Positions 43,081 to 51,846 of a DNA stretch of 64,000 nucleotides are shown here, piece by piece. The stretch covers positions 186,001-250,000 of the forward strand of contig NZ_CANLBS010000010.1 in assembly GCF_947488945.1 (NCBI RefSeq), read 5' to 3'. The first letter of the stretch is position 1. Every line of letters starts with the position of its first letter. The notes under the pieces are model-generated. The model searched no databases. It saw nothing but the letters and a program-made list of their open reading frames with translations, and had not been told where the DNA came from. A program made the translations under genes and the position numbers. This stretch comes from an uncultured Streptomyces sp. (GTDB lineage: Bacteria; Actinomycetota; Actinomycetes; Streptomycetales; Streptomycetaceae).

Positions 43081-43614
43081 TCAGGAGTCCTGACCGCTCC
43101 CGGACTTCGCGTCCTCCTTCGTCGTCCCCTCGCCGGTGAGCTTCTCGCGAGCGAGCGCCCACAGCGGGAAGACGAACCAGCACAGGGCGAACCAGAGCGC
43201 CATCCCGCCCACCAGCCAGAGCGCCAGTTGGTTGTGCAGGGCGACCCGCAGGATCAGCAGCAGGGCACTGCACATCGTGCAGAACAGCAGGACCAGACCG
43301 AGCACGGTGAGCCGGGAGGCCCAGACGACGGTCTGCGGCTTCATCCGGCGGCCGGTCAGCAGCCGGTGGTAGGAGACCGGGCCGATGAGCGCGGCGGCGG
43401 TGGCCGACCCGACGAGCACGGTCACGACGTAGATGTTGCGGTCCACGGTGGACAGGTCGGCGAAGCGCGGCTGGAAGACCACGGCGAGCAGGAAGCCGAA
43501 CAGGATCTGCACGCCGGTCTGGGCCACGCGCAACTCCTGGAGGAGTTCCGCCCACTGCCGGTCGGCCCGCTCCTCCTCGGTCTCCCGTCTGCCGTTGTCC
43601 GGGGTCGTCGACAC
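43081..43614 (-). CDS. DUF6328 family membrane protein
   Basis: A 177-residue protein with an acidic/basic N-terminal helix (RETEEERADRQWAELLQELRVAQTGVQ) followed by four membrane segments (ILFGFLLAVVF, IYVVTVLVGSATAAALIG, VLGLVLLFCTMCSALLLIL, LALWLVGGMALWFALCWFV) and a charged tail. This is the DUF6328 layout. GTG at 43614 is chosen because GAGGAGGG lies 6-13 nt upstream; the frame extends to 43740 without similarity. Function unknown. Confidence 0.75.
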   Translation of the reverse strand: MSTTPDNGRRETEEERADRQWAELLQELRVAQTGVQILFGFLLAVVFQPRFADLSTVDRNIYVVTVLVGSATAAALIGPVSYHRLLTGRRMKPQTVVWASRLTVLGLVLLFCTMCSALLLILRVALHNQLALWLVGGMALWFALCWFVFPLWALAREKLTGEGTTKEDAKSGSGQDS

Positions 43615-43705
43615 AAAGCCCTCCTCAGTACGGATTCCTTCACCCCTTCGGGTGAATCTCCGCGTTCCCCGCATGTTCACGTCGAATCCCACCATGTGGC
43701 AGGCG

Positions 43706-44257
43706 TCAGGAGGACGGGGCTCCGCCGAAGTCCACGTCATCGGCCTGGCAGATGGTGGCGGCCATGTTGCGCCGCATCATCGTCAGCGCCGCGTCGGCGA
43801 GTTCGGGGTGGATGTGGGCGACGGCGTCGGACGGGACCGTGACCCGCAGGTGCCGGATGTGGGCGTCCAGTGCGGAGTAGAGCACGCACTGTTCGGTCAC
43901 CTGACCGCACAGCACGACGTGGTCGACGCCCAGTTGGCCGAGGAGGTAGTGCAGCGGTGTCTCGTAGAAGACGGAGTGGCGTGCCTTGACGACGAACAGC
44001 GAGGCGTCGTCGGGCCGGAGCGGTTCGACCAGGTCCGGGCGGGCCCCGGCGAGGGCCTGGTCCAGGATCTCCCCGTGGTGGGAGCGCCACTGGCCGAAGT
44101 TGTCGTTGGCGTAGATGACCGGAACCCGCCCGCGGGCCCGCTCCAGCAGGCCCACGATCGTGGGCACCGCCTTCTCCACGGAGGGCAGCAGCAGGTCCGC
44201 GTCCTCGTGTTCGTAGCTGTTGATCATGTCTATGACGATGAGTGCGGTGTCTCCCAT
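43706..44257 (-). CDS. Isochorismatase-fold cysteine hydrolase
   Basis: A 183-residue cysteine hydrolase with the full triad: Asp10 in ALIVIDMINSY, Lys91 in VVKARHSVFY and Cys124 in VTEQCVLYSA. The family covers isochorismatases, nicotinamidases and N-carbamoyl hydrolases. The loop NDNFGQWRSH is common in general cysteine hydrolases rather than EntB-type isochorismatase. ATG at 44257 begins the family N-terminus; a GTG at 44293 adds 12 residues without similarity. No siderophore genes are adjacent. Confidence 0.8.
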   Translation of the reverse strand: MGDTALIVIDMINSYEHEDADLLLPSVEKAVPTIVGLLERARGRVPVIYANDNFGQWRSHHGEILDQALAGARPDLVEPLRPDDASLFVVKARHSVFYETPLHYLLGQLGVDHVVLCGQVTEQCVLYSALDAHIRHLRVTVPSDAVAHIHPELADAALTMMRRNMAATICQADDVDFGGAPSS

Positions 44258-44332
44258 CCCGCCATCGTCCCCATTGGGGCGCGATAGCACCACAGGGACG
44301 GGTGTGTCCTCACGTGGCCGGCGGATTTCGGG

Positions 44333-44827
44333 TCACTCCGGGCCGGGTCCGTCCACCGGGAGCAGCAGTTCGGGGCGGTCCCAGGGGACCGAGGGGGAGG
44401 CGAGGACGGTGCCGACCCGGTGGGCGCCGACGGTCAGGTAGAAGCCCTCGGCGGGCGGGTGGGCGACGATCCGCACCCCGGTGGCGCCCGCCGCCCGCGC
44501 CTCGGCGGCGAGGTGGGCGGCGAGCAGCCGGCCGATGCCCCGGCCCTGGGCCGCGTCGGCGACGAACATCAGGTCCAGTTCGGCCGGGCCCGGAGGGCCG
44601 AGGACGAGGGCGTAGAAACCGAGGACCGGGCCGCCGTCGCCCTCGGTGGCGACGAAGACGCGGTGGGCCGCCAGGTAGTCCGGTCCGACCCGGTAGCCGG
44701 CGACCGCCGAGGCGTACCGGTCCGCGTAGGCCCGTGAGGTGCGGACGACGCGGGTGAGGCGCCCGGCGTCGCGGGGGACGGCGCGCCTGATCGGCGTCGC
44801 GGCGGTCGGGGTGGTTCCTGGCCTCAT
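44333..44827 (-). CDS. GNAT-family N-acetyltransferase
   Basis: A 164-residue GNAT. The acetyl-CoA pocket motif is AAQGRGIGRLLAAHL (motif A, Q/RxxGxG/A), preceded by the beta4 strand ELDLMFVADA, and motif B reads GAHRVGTVLASP. The N-terminus carries the usual IRRAVPRDAGRLTRVV. ATG at 44827 is used; the long upstream extension to 45067 overlaps the opposite gene's promoter. The acceptor is not predictable. Confidence 0.8.
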   Translation of the reverse strand: MRPGTTPTAATPIRRAVPRDAGRLTRVVRTSRAYADRYASAVAGYRVGPDYLAAHRVFVATEGDGGPVLGFYALVLGPPGPAELDLMFVADAAQGRGIGRLLAAHLAAEARAAGATGVRIVAHPPAEGFYLTVGAHRVGTVLASPSVPWDRPELLLPVDGPGPE

Positions 44828-44918
44828 ACGGCGAGTATCACAGGCCCGGCCGCCCCGCCGCCCGGCACGGACGCGGAGCGCGGAACGTGACCCTCCGGCG
44901 ACCGGTGCGAACTCGTCC

Positions 44919-44943
44919 GCCTCGAACGGCGGATGCCGGGTAC
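44919..44943 (+). promoter_or_regulatory. Possible sigma-B-type promoter ahead of the 45055 gene pair
   Basis: GCCT (44919-44922), 15 nt and GGGTAC (44938-44943) fit GNNT-N15-GGGTAC. It would give a leader of about 100 nt to the GTG at 45055. GGGTAC occurs by chance every few kilobases at this composition, so this is weaker than the 41522 site. Confidence 0.3.
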
Positions 44944-45054
44944 ACGACTGGACGCACCGGTCCGGCCGGAACCGACCGCCGGGCACGACCGAGGGGAGTT
45001 GGCCACCGTGCGAGAGAGCTGGGTACCGGACGACGGGCGACGGGAGCGGCAGCC

Positions 45055-45639
45055 GTGAAGACCGCACTGATCATTCTCCTCGTGGTGGTCGTCGTCGCGG
45101 CCGCCGCCTACTTCGTCCTGCGGGGACGCTCCGGGGGCGGGCACGGACTGCGCCGCCGGTTCGGCCCCGAGTACGACCGGGTGGTGGCCCGGCACGACGG
45201 CGACACCAAGGCGGCCGAGCTGGAACTCTCCGAGCGGGTGAAGCGGCACGGTTCGCTGACGCGCCCGCCGCTGACGGCCGGGGCGCGTGAGCAGTACACG
45301 GCCCGCTGGACCCACGTCCAGGAGCGGTTCGTCGACTCGCCGCAGGAAGCCGTCGCCGAGGCCGACGCCCTGCTGACCGAACTCTCCCGCGACCGGGGCT
45401 TCCCCGCCGACGCGCGGTTCGAGGAGCGGGCGGACGCCCTGTCGGTGCACCACCCCCACCACGTCCACGGTTTCCGCCGGGTGCACGCCGCTCTGAACGG
45501 CGGAGGCGGCACGGAGGAGATGCGCGAGTCCCTCGTCGAGGCACGCGGTCTCTTCGACGCGCTGCTGGGCGGCGACAAGAGCGCCCCGGCCACCGACGAC
45601 CAGCACCGCCACCCCACGAAGGGAAGTGTCACCTCATGA
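45055..45639 (+). CDS. Membrane-anchored hypothetical protein, first of a pair
   Basis: A 194-residue protein with an N-terminal membrane anchor (ALIILLVVVVVAAAAYFVL, residues 4-22) and a helical domain: RFGPEYDRVVARHDGDTKAAELELSERVKRHG, then DSPQEAVAEADALLTELSRDRGFP and HHVHGFRRVHAAL. I recognise this as a recurrent actinobacterial hypothetical domain, often encoded next to a low-complexity partner as here. The GTG start follows GGAG by 9 nt. Its end overlaps the next gene by ATGA. Function unknown; general-stress association is a guess based on the upstream promoter shape. Confidence 0.65.
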   Translation: MKTALIILLVVVVVAAAAYFVLRGRSGGGHGLRRRFGPEYDRVVARHDGDTKAAELELSERVKRHGSLTRPPLTAGAREQYTARWTHVQERFVDSPQEAVAEADALLTELSRDRGFPADARFEERADALSVHHPHHVHGFRRVHAALNGGGGTEEMRESLVEARGLFDALLGGDKSAPATDDQHRHPTKGSVTS

Positions 45640-46535
45640 CGTACGGATCGACCGAAGACGACCGCGCCGCCGAGCGCGAGGACGGAACCAGGATCTCGGG
45701 GCGCGTCCCCGAGCGCCCCGAGCAGGCCGGAGGCGTCTCCCCGGCCGGGACGAACCGGCCGGCCGCCGCCCCGGACGCGGCGGAGAAGGACGTCGCCGGG
45801 AAGGTGCTCCCCGGGAGGGACGGCCGCGGCACCGCGCCCGGTGAGAAGCCGGCCACCGACGGGAGCACGCGCAAAACCGCCGTGGGTGAGGCCGGCACGG
45901 ACCGCGCCGGGAGGCAGGACACCGCCGCGCGGGGCGCCGCGGACGACGGGCGGGAGAGCCGGGGAGCGGCGCCCGCCGCCCCGACCGAGCCGCCGGCGGT
46001 GCCGGAGCAGCGGCTGCACGACGGTAGGACGCAGGCCACGGCCGTGCCGGTCACCCCCGCGCGGGGCGACGAGGACGGCCACCGGACCACCGGGCGCGGC
46101 GCGGTGGACCACGACGCGGACCGCGACGTCTCCGCGCGGACGGCCGGCCGCGACGGCCGCGACGTCTCCGCGAAGGCGGACGGGCACCTCGGCACGAAGG
46201 CCGGCCGGGACCCGGGCACGAAGGCCGGCGGCCATGACCGCGACCGCCCCGGCGGCCTCATCCCGGCGGCCGAGCAGGACGCCTGGAACGAGCGGATGCG
46301 GCACGCCGTGAGCGATTTCGTGGAGGACCCGCACCACGCGGTGCAGGAGGCCGGCAGCACCTTCGAGGAGATCGTCGCCGGTCTCACCAAGGCGCTGGAG
46401 AAGCAGGGGAACGAGCTGCGGGCCGGCGGTTCCGCGCGGTCCGGCGAGGGCGAGGCGGCCGGGGAGCGGACCGAGGAGCTGCGTCTCACGCTCCAGCGGT
46501 ACCGGGACCTCACCGAGCGGCTGCTGCACCTGTAG
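45636..46535 (+). CDS. Low-complexity protein with C-terminal helical domain, coupled to 45055 gene
   Basis: A 299-residue protein. The first ~205 residues are disordered-looking and rich in Gly, Asp, Arg, Ala and Thr, with loose repeats such as GRD and TKAG. The last ~90 (AEQDAWNERMRHAVSDFVEDPHHAVQEAGSTFEEIVAGL through RYRDLTERLLHL) form a helical domain resembling the conserved part of the preceding membrane protein: a conserved run of the D-P-xx-AVxEAxxxxEEI type. The 4-nt ATGA overlap means coupled translation. It may be the soluble counterpart of its partner. Function unknown. Confidence 0.6.
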   Translation: MTYGSTEDDRAAEREDGTRISGRVPERPEQAGGVSPAGTNRPAAAPDAAEKDVAGKVLPGRDGRGTAPGEKPATDGSTRKTAVGEAGTDRAGRQDTAARGAADDGRESRGAAPAAPTEPPAVPEQRLHDGRTQATAVPVTPARGDEDGHRTTGRGAVDHDADRDVSARTAGRDGRDVSAKADGHLGTKAGRDPGTKAGGHDRDRPGGLIPAAEQDAWNERMRHAVSDFVEDPHHAVQEAGSTFEEIVAGLTKALEKQGNELRAGGSARSGEGEAAGERTEELRLTLQRYRDLTERLLHL

Positions 46536-46551
46536 CCGGGATGCCGGGCCC

Positions 46552-46599
46552 CGACGGGCCGGTGCGAAAGGCCGCGCAGGCCACCGCACCGGCCCGTCG
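46552..46599. terminator. 15-bp hairpin between convergent genes
   Basis: Arms 46552-46566 and 46585-46599 (CGACGGGCCGGTGCG and complement) pair perfectly over 15 bp. The 18-nt loop contains GGCC-GCGCA-GGCC, which can pair further. It lies 17 nt after the plus-strand stop and about 100 nt after the phosphatase stop. Confidence 0.75.
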
Positions 46600-46697
46600 C
46601 CGCGTCCGGACCGGCCCCTCACGCTGCCCCTGCGGCGACGGCCCTGCCGCGATGTGGGTGTGCCGCGACGGGCCTGCGGTGGTGTGCGTGTGCGGTG

Positions 46698-47495
46698 TCA
46701 GCCGGTCGCCACCAGGCCGTCCCGCAGGCGTTCGCGTACGGGTTCCGGCAGCCGCAGGCCCTTCTCGACATACCCCTCCAGGCCGCCCCAGCGTTCGTCC
46801 ACCGCGTCCAGGGCGACCTGCAGGTAGCGGGGGCGCACCTCGATGACGGCGGCGGCGATGTCCGGATCGCCGCCCGCGTCGAGGAAGCGCTGGACCTGGG
46901 GGACGAACGCCGTGCGCACCGCCGGGTTGACCGCCAGGAACTCCTCGCGGACCGTGTCCCGTCCGGCGCCGAGGATCATCAGCAGCACGGCGGTGGCCCA
47001 CCCGGTGCGGTCCTTGCCGGCCGTGCAGTGGAACAGCACCGGCCGTGCGGCGGCGTCGGCGGCCGTCTCCAGGAACGCGCGGCAGGCCGCCGACGCGCCC
47101 GGCGACAGGACCATGGTCCGGTAGGTCTCGGCGAACAGTTCCTCGGCCCGGCCGCCGCCGAGCGCCTCCTGCGCCGCCTCCGGGTCGGCCAGCAGCGCGC
47201 GCAGCCGGGCCGGGGCGACGCCCGGGTTGTTCCCGAGCACGTCGGCGACGAAGAGCCGGGCGCCGACCGGCAGCCGGTCGGGGGCCCAGTGGCGTTCGTC
47301 GGCGGTGCGCAGGTCGACGACCGTACGGATGCCGAGCGCGGCCACCGCCATGTCGTGCTCCGGATCCAGGTCGCTGAGCTGCCCGGACCTGAAGACGACC
47401 CCGTGGCGGACGTGGCGGCCGGGTTCCAGGGCGATGCCGCCGAGATCGCGCAGATTGACGACGGTGGTGGCCGGGACGGCCCGAGCGGTCTGCAC
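46698..47495 (-). CDS. Tyrosine-protein phosphatase family protein
   Basis: A 265-residue phosphatase of the bacterial tyrosine/lipid phosphatase family (PF13350 type). The opening NLRDLGGI...GVVFRSGQLSDL and the P-loop HCTAGKDRTGWA with catalytic Cys157 and Arg163 are diagnostic. GTG at 47495 is chosen because AAGAGG lies 9 nt upstream; extension to 47795 has no similarity. Substrates may be phosphotyrosine proteins or phosphoinositides. A palindromic element lies upstream of it. Confidence 0.85.
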   Translation of the reverse strand: MQTARAVPATTVVNLRDLGGIALEPGRHVRHGVVFRSGQLSDLDPEHDMAVAALGIRTVVDLRTADERHWAPDRLPVGARLFVADVLGNNPGVAPARLRALLADPEAAQEALGGGRAEELFAETYRTMVLSPGASAACRAFLETAADAAARPVLFHCTAGKDRTGWATAVLLMILGAGRDTVREEFLAVNPAVRTAFVPQVQRFLDAGGDPDIAAAVIEVRPRYLQVALDAVDERWGGLEGYVEKGLRLPEPVRERLRDGLVATG

Positions 47496-47512
47496 GATGA
47501 CATGCCTCTTTC

Positions 47513-47544
47513 CCGACGTTTTCCCTATTTGTTGATCAACGTCG
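47513..47544. promoter_or_regulatory. Palindromic element upstream of the phosphatase gene
   Basis: The 10-bp palindrome GTTGATCAAC (47531-47540) overlaps a wider inverted repeat, CGACGTT at 47513-47519 with AACGTCG at 47538-47544. It lies 18-49 nt before the GTG start in an AT-richer patch. Probably a repressor or activator site; the factor is unknown. Confidence 0.35.
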
Positions 47545-47752
47545 CATGTACGGACGAAAACACCAACGAAAAACGCCGGGAGACCACCGGTGTTCCAACG
47601 AACTGTCCGTCTCCGGCCGGGGCGCGCCGGTGCCGGGCGGCGCGGGCGGGGCGTACGCCACTCCCGGGAAAGGATCAAGAACGACCTTGGGAGGGCAAGG
47701 TCACAGGGGCTTCCTCTGCTCCGGTCCGCGCCCGCTGTCCTAGCATCTGGGC

Positions 47753-49609
47753 ATGACGGTCCTGCCTTCCGACGGGCTTTCCCTGGCCGCCGCATTCCCG
47801 CATCCTTCCCATGACCAGTGGCAGCACCTCGTCGAGGGCGTGCTGCGCAAGTCGGGCAAGGACGTCGGGGGCGCGGCGGCGGAGGAAGCGCTGTCCACCA
47901 CCCTGGAGGAGGGGGTCACCACCCGCCCCCTCTACACCTCGCGCGACTCCGCTCCCCCGTCCGGTCTGCCGGGCTTCGCCCCGTTCACCCGAGGCGGCAC
48001 CGCCGCGGGCACCGCGACGGGCGGCTGGGACGTGCGGCAGCGCCACGCGCTCGCCGACCCGGCCCGGCTGAACGAGGCGCTGCTGGCCGACCTGGAGAAC
48101 GGGGTGTCCTCGCTCTGGCTCACGGTCGGCGGCCCCTCGGGCGTGCCGGTCGCGGCACTGGGGCGGGCGCTGGAGGGGGTCCATCTCGATCTGGCGCCGG
48201 TGGCGCTGGACGCCGCCGAGGAGTTCGGGGCGGCCGCGGCGGAGCTGCTGCGGCTGCACACCGAGCGGGGCGTGGCGAAGAGCGCGGTACGCGGCACCCT
48301 GGGCGCCGACCCGTGGGGACGCGCGGCGCGCACCGGCGCCGAGCCGGACCTTTCGGAGGCGGTGCACTGGGCGCGGGTGTGCGACCGGGAGTATCCGGGG
48401 CTGCGCGCGGTGAGCGTGGACGCGCTGCCCTACCACGAGGCGGGCGGTTCGGCCGCGCAGGAGCTGGGTCTCTCGCTGGCCACCGGCGTCACCTGGCTGC
48501 GCGAGCTGACCACCGCCGGTCTGAGCGTGGAAGCGGCCTGCGGACAGTTGGAGTTCCGTTACGCGGCGACCGCCGACCAGTTCCTGACCATCGCCAAGCT
48601 GCGGGCCGCCCGCCGGCTGTGGGCACGGGTCGCGGAGGCGTGCGGGGCGCCGGGCGCGGGGGCTCAGCGGCAGCACGCGGTGACGTCGACGGTGATGATG
48701 ACGCGCCGCGACCCGTGGGTGAACATGCTGCGCACCACGCTGGCCTGCCTGGGGGCGGGCGTCGGGGGGGCGGACGCGGTCACCGTGCTGCCGTTCGACG
48801 AGGCGCTGGGGCTGCCCGACGCGTTCGCCCGGCGGATCGCGCGGAACACCTCCGCGATCCTGATCGAGGAGTCGCACCTGGCACGGGTCGTCGACCCGGC
48901 GGGCGGTTCCTGGTACGTGGAGCGGCTCACGGACGAACTGGCCGAGGCCGGGTGGGCGTTCTTCCAGGAGACCGAGCGGGCCGGCGGGCTGTCCGCGGCA
49001 CTCGCCTCGGGCCTGGTGGCCGAGAGGCTCGCGGCGACCTGGGCGGCGCGCTCGCGCGATCTCGCCCGGCGCAAGGAGCCGGTGACCGGGGTCAGCGAGT
49101 TCCCGAACCTGACGGAACGACTGCCGGAGCGCGAGCCCGCCCCGGCAGTGCCCGGCGGCGGGCTGCCGAGGGTGCGCCGCGACGAGGCGTTCGAGGCGCT
49201 GCGCCGGCGTGCGGACGCCCATCTGGCGGCGACCGGTTCGCGGCCACGGGTCTTCCTGGCGGCGATCGGACCGGCGTCCGCGCACACCGCCCGCGTCTCG
49301 TTCGCGTCGAACTTCTTCGGGGCGGCCGGGATCGAGCCGGTGACCGCGACGGTTCCGGTGGACTCCCCCGGTGTGGCGGGGTCCGCGTTCGCCGCGAGCG
49401 GCGCCGGCCTGGCCTGCCTGTGCTCGTCCGACCCGCTGTACGCCGAGGCCGCCGCCCCGGTGGCGGCGGCGCTGGCGTCGGCCGGGGCCCCGCGCGTGTA
49501 CCTCGCGGGCCGGCCCGGCGAGCACGCCGGGGTGGACGACTACGTCTTCGCCGGCTGCGACGCGGTGGCCGTCCTGTCCTCCGTACTCGACCGCATGGGA
49601 GTGGCGTGA
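47753..49609 (+). CDS. mutA: Methylmalonyl-CoA mutase small (beta) subunit
   Basis: A 618-residue subunit of the B12-dependent mutase that interconverts succinyl-CoA and methylmalonyl-CoA. It follows the large-subunit TIM-barrel plan (GWDVRQRHALADP, LEFRYAATADQFLTIAKLRAARRLWARV, DPAGGSWYVERLTDEL), but its C-terminal cobalamin-like domain lacks the DxHxxG cobalt-ligating motif, as expected for the non-catalytic subunit. ATG at 47753. The stop overlaps the mutB start (TGATG). The complex feeds methylmalonyl-CoA to polyketide synthesis or takes propionyl-CoA carbon into the citric acid cycle. Confidence 0.95.
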   Translation: MTVLPSDGLSLAAAFPHPSHDQWQHLVEGVLRKSGKDVGGAAAEEALSTTLEEGVTTRPLYTSRDSAPPSGLPGFAPFTRGGTAAGTATGGWDVRQRHALADPARLNEALLADLENGVSSLWLTVGGPSGVPVAALGRALEGVHLDLAPVALDAAEEFGAAAAELLRLHTERGVAKSAVRGTLGADPWGRAARTGAEPDLSEAVHWARVCDREYPGLRAVSVDALPYHEAGGSAAQELGLSLATGVTWLRELTTAGLSVEAACGQLEFRYAATADQFLTIAKLRAARRLWARVAEACGAPGAGAQRQHAVTSTVMMTRRDPWVNMLRTTLACLGAGVGGADAVTVLPFDEALGLPDAFARRIARNTSAILIEESHLARVVDPAGGSWYVERLTDELAEAGWAFFQETERAGGLSAALASGLVAERLAATWAARSRDLARRKEPVTGVSEFPNLTERLPEREPAPAVPGGGLPRVRRDEAFEALRRRADAHLAATGSRPRVFLAAIGPASAHTARVSFASNFFGAAGIEPVTATVPVDSPGVAGSAFAASGAGLACLCSSDPLYAEAAAPVAAALASAGAPRVYLAGRPGEHAGVDDYVFAGCDAVAVLSSVLDRMGVA

Positions 49610-51834
49610 TGCAGACGCCGAACGCACCCGAGAGCCCCGTCCCCGACTTCTCCGCGCTGCCCCTGGGCGAGCCGCGGACGGAGGCGGTGTCCGCCGATCG
49701 GTGGCGGGCGGCGGTGAAGGAGTCCACCGGTTCCTCCGCGGAGGACCTGGTGTGGGAGACGCCCGAGGGCATCGCGGTGAAGCCGCTGTACACCGGGCAG
49801 GACCTGGAGGGCCTCGACTTCCTGGAGACCTATCCGGGCATCGCCCCGTATCTGCGGGGCCCGTACCCGACGATGTACGTCAACCAGCCGTGGACGATCC
49901 GTCAGTACGCCGGGTTCTCCACGGCGGAGGAGTCGAACGCCTTCTACCGGCGCAACCTCGCCGCCGGGCAGAAGGGCCTGTCCGTCGCGTTCGACCTGCC
50001 GACCCACCGCGGGTACGACAGCGACCACCCGCGGGTGACCGGCGACGTCGGCATGGCGGGCGTGGCGATCGACTCGATCCTCGACATGCGGCAGCTCTTC
50101 GACGGCATCCCGCTGGACGAGATGTCGGTGTCGATGACGATGAACGGCGCGGTGCTGCCCGTGCTGGCGCTGTACATCGTGGCGGCCGAGGAGCAGGGCG
50201 TTCCTCCGGAGAAGCTGGCCGGGACCATTCAGAACGACATTCTGAAGGAGTTCATGGTCCGCAACACCTACATCTATCCGCCCGCGCCCTCCATGCGGAT
50301 CATCTCCGACATCTTCGCGTACACCTCGCGGAAGATGCCGCGCTACAACTCCATCTCGATCTCGGGTTACCACATCCAGGAGGCGGGGGCGACGGCCGAC
50401 CTGGAGCTGGCGTACACGCTGGCGGACGGGGTGGAGTACCTGCGGGCGGGCCGGGAGGCCGGGCTCGACGTGGACGCGTTCGCGCCGCGGCTGTCGTTCT
50501 TCTGGGCGATCGGCATGAACTTCTTCATGGAGATCGCCAAGCTGAGGGCGGCGCGGCTGCTGTGGGCGAAGCTGGTCCGGGAGTTCGAGCCGAAGAACGC
50601 CAAGTCGCTTTCCCTGCGCACCCATTCGCAGACCTCGGGCTGGTCGCTGACCGCGCAGGACGTGTTCAACAACGTCACCCGCACCTGCGTGGAGGCGATG
50701 GCGGCGACCCAGGGACACACCCAGTCGCTGCACACCAACGCGCTGGACGAGGCGCTGGCACTGCCCACCGATTTTTCCGCCCGGATCGCCCGCAACACCC
50801 AGCTGCTGCTCCAGCAGGAGTCGGGCACCGGCAGGGTCATCGACCCGTGGGGCGGCAGCGCCTACGTCGAACGCCTCACCCACGACCTGGCGCGGCGGGC
50901 GTGGAGCCACATCGAGGAGGTCGAGGCGGCCGGCGGGATGGCGAAGGCCATCGACGCGGGCATCCCCAAGCTCCGCATCGAGGAGGCCGCCGCCCGCACC
51001 CAGGCGCGCATCGACTCGGGGCGCCAGCCGGTCATCGGCGTCAACAAGTACCGGGTGGAGACGGACGAGAAGATCGACGTCCTCAAGGTCGACAACTCCT
51101 CCGTCCGCACCCGGCAGATCGAGAAGCTGCGCCGACTGCGCGAGGAACGCGACGAGGCGGCCTGCCAGGAAGCGCTGCGCGCGCTGACCGGGGCCGCCGG
51201 CCGCGCGCCGGGCCCGGACCTGGAGGGCAACCTGCTGGCGCTCGCGGTGGACGCCGCGCGGGCGATGGCCACCGTCGGCGAGATCTCGGACGCGCTGGAG
51301 AAGGTGTACGGGCGGCACGCGGGGCAGATCCGTACGATCTCCGGGGTGTACCGCAAAGAGGCAGGAGAGTCCCCTTCCGTGGACCGGACCCGCAAGCTGG
51401 TCGACGACTTCGAGGAGGCGGAGGGCCGCCGCCCGCGCATCCTGGTCGCCAAGATGGGCCAGGACGGCCACGACCGCGGTCAGAAGGTGATCGCCTCCGC
51501 CTTCGCCGACCTCGGCTTCGACGTGGACGTCGGCCCGCTGTTCCAGACGCCGGGCGAGGTGGCCCGGCAGGCGGTCGAGGCGGACGTGCACATCGTGGGC
51601 GTCTCGTCGCTGGCCGCCGGACACCTCACGCTCGTCCCGGCGCTCCGCGAGGAGCTCGCCGCGGAGGGACGCGAGGACATCATGATCGTGGTCGGCGGGG
51701 TGATCCCGCCGCAGGACATCCCCGCGCTGCACGAGGCGGGGGCCGCGTCGGTGTTCCCACCCGGCACGGTCATCCCGGACGCCGCCTTCGACCTGGTCAC
51801 GCGGCTCGGCGCCGCGCTCGGCCACGAGCTGTGA
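49609..51834 (+). CDS. mutB: Methylmalonyl-CoA mutase large (alpha) catalytic subunit
   Basis: A 741-residue catalytic subunit. The barrel has TMYVNQPWTIRQYAGFSTAEESN and SVSMTMNGAVLPVLALYI. The C-terminal B12 domain has the ligand motif D619-G-H621-DRG in MGQDGHDRGQK and the following GxxxTxxE-type strand region VVGGVIPPQD. ATG at 49609 overlaps the mutA stop by one base, so translation is coupled. The chaperone GTPase gene meaB follows after 12 nt, completing a mutA-mutB-meaB operon. Confidence 0.97.
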   Translation: MQTPNAPESPVPDFSALPLGEPRTEAVSADRWRAAVKESTGSSAEDLVWETPEGIAVKPLYTGQDLEGLDFLETYPGIAPYLRGPYPTMYVNQPWTIRQYAGFSTAEESNAFYRRNLAAGQKGLSVAFDLPTHRGYDSDHPRVTGDVGMAGVAIDSILDMRQLFDGIPLDEMSVSMTMNGAVLPVLALYIVAAEEQGVPPEKLAGTIQNDILKEFMVRNTYIYPPAPSMRIISDIFAYTSRKMPRYNSISISGYHIQEAGATADLELAYTLADGVEYLRAGREAGLDVDAFAPRLSFFWAIGMNFFMEIAKLRAARLLWAKLVREFEPKNAKSLSLRTHSQTSGWSLTAQDVFNNVTRTCVEAMAATQGHTQSLHTNALDEALALPTDFSARIARNTQLLLQQESGTGRVIDPWGGSAYVERLTHDLARRAWSHIEEVEAAGGMAKAIDAGIPKLRIEEAAARTQARIDSGRQPVIGVNKYRVETDEKIDVLKVDNSSVRTRQIEKLRRLREERDEAACQEALRALTGAAGRAPGPDLEGNLLALAVDAARAMATVGEISDALEKVYGRHAGQIRTISGVYRKEAGESPSVDRTRKLVDDFEEAEGRRPRILVAKMGQDGHDRGQKVIASAFADLGFDVDVGPLFQTPGEVARQAVEADVHIVGVSSLAAGHLTLVPALREELAAEGREDIMIVVGGVIPPQDIPALHEAGAASVFPPGTVIPDAAFDLVTRLGAALGHEL

Positions 51835-51846
51835 GCCGCTGAGCGG

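Noticed and set aside
43655..43672. TTCACCC/GGGTGAA stem as a terminator of the cysteine hydrolase gene
   Set aside because: Only 7 bp with a 4-nt loop and no support beyond position; it may equally be an operator, so not listed as a feature.
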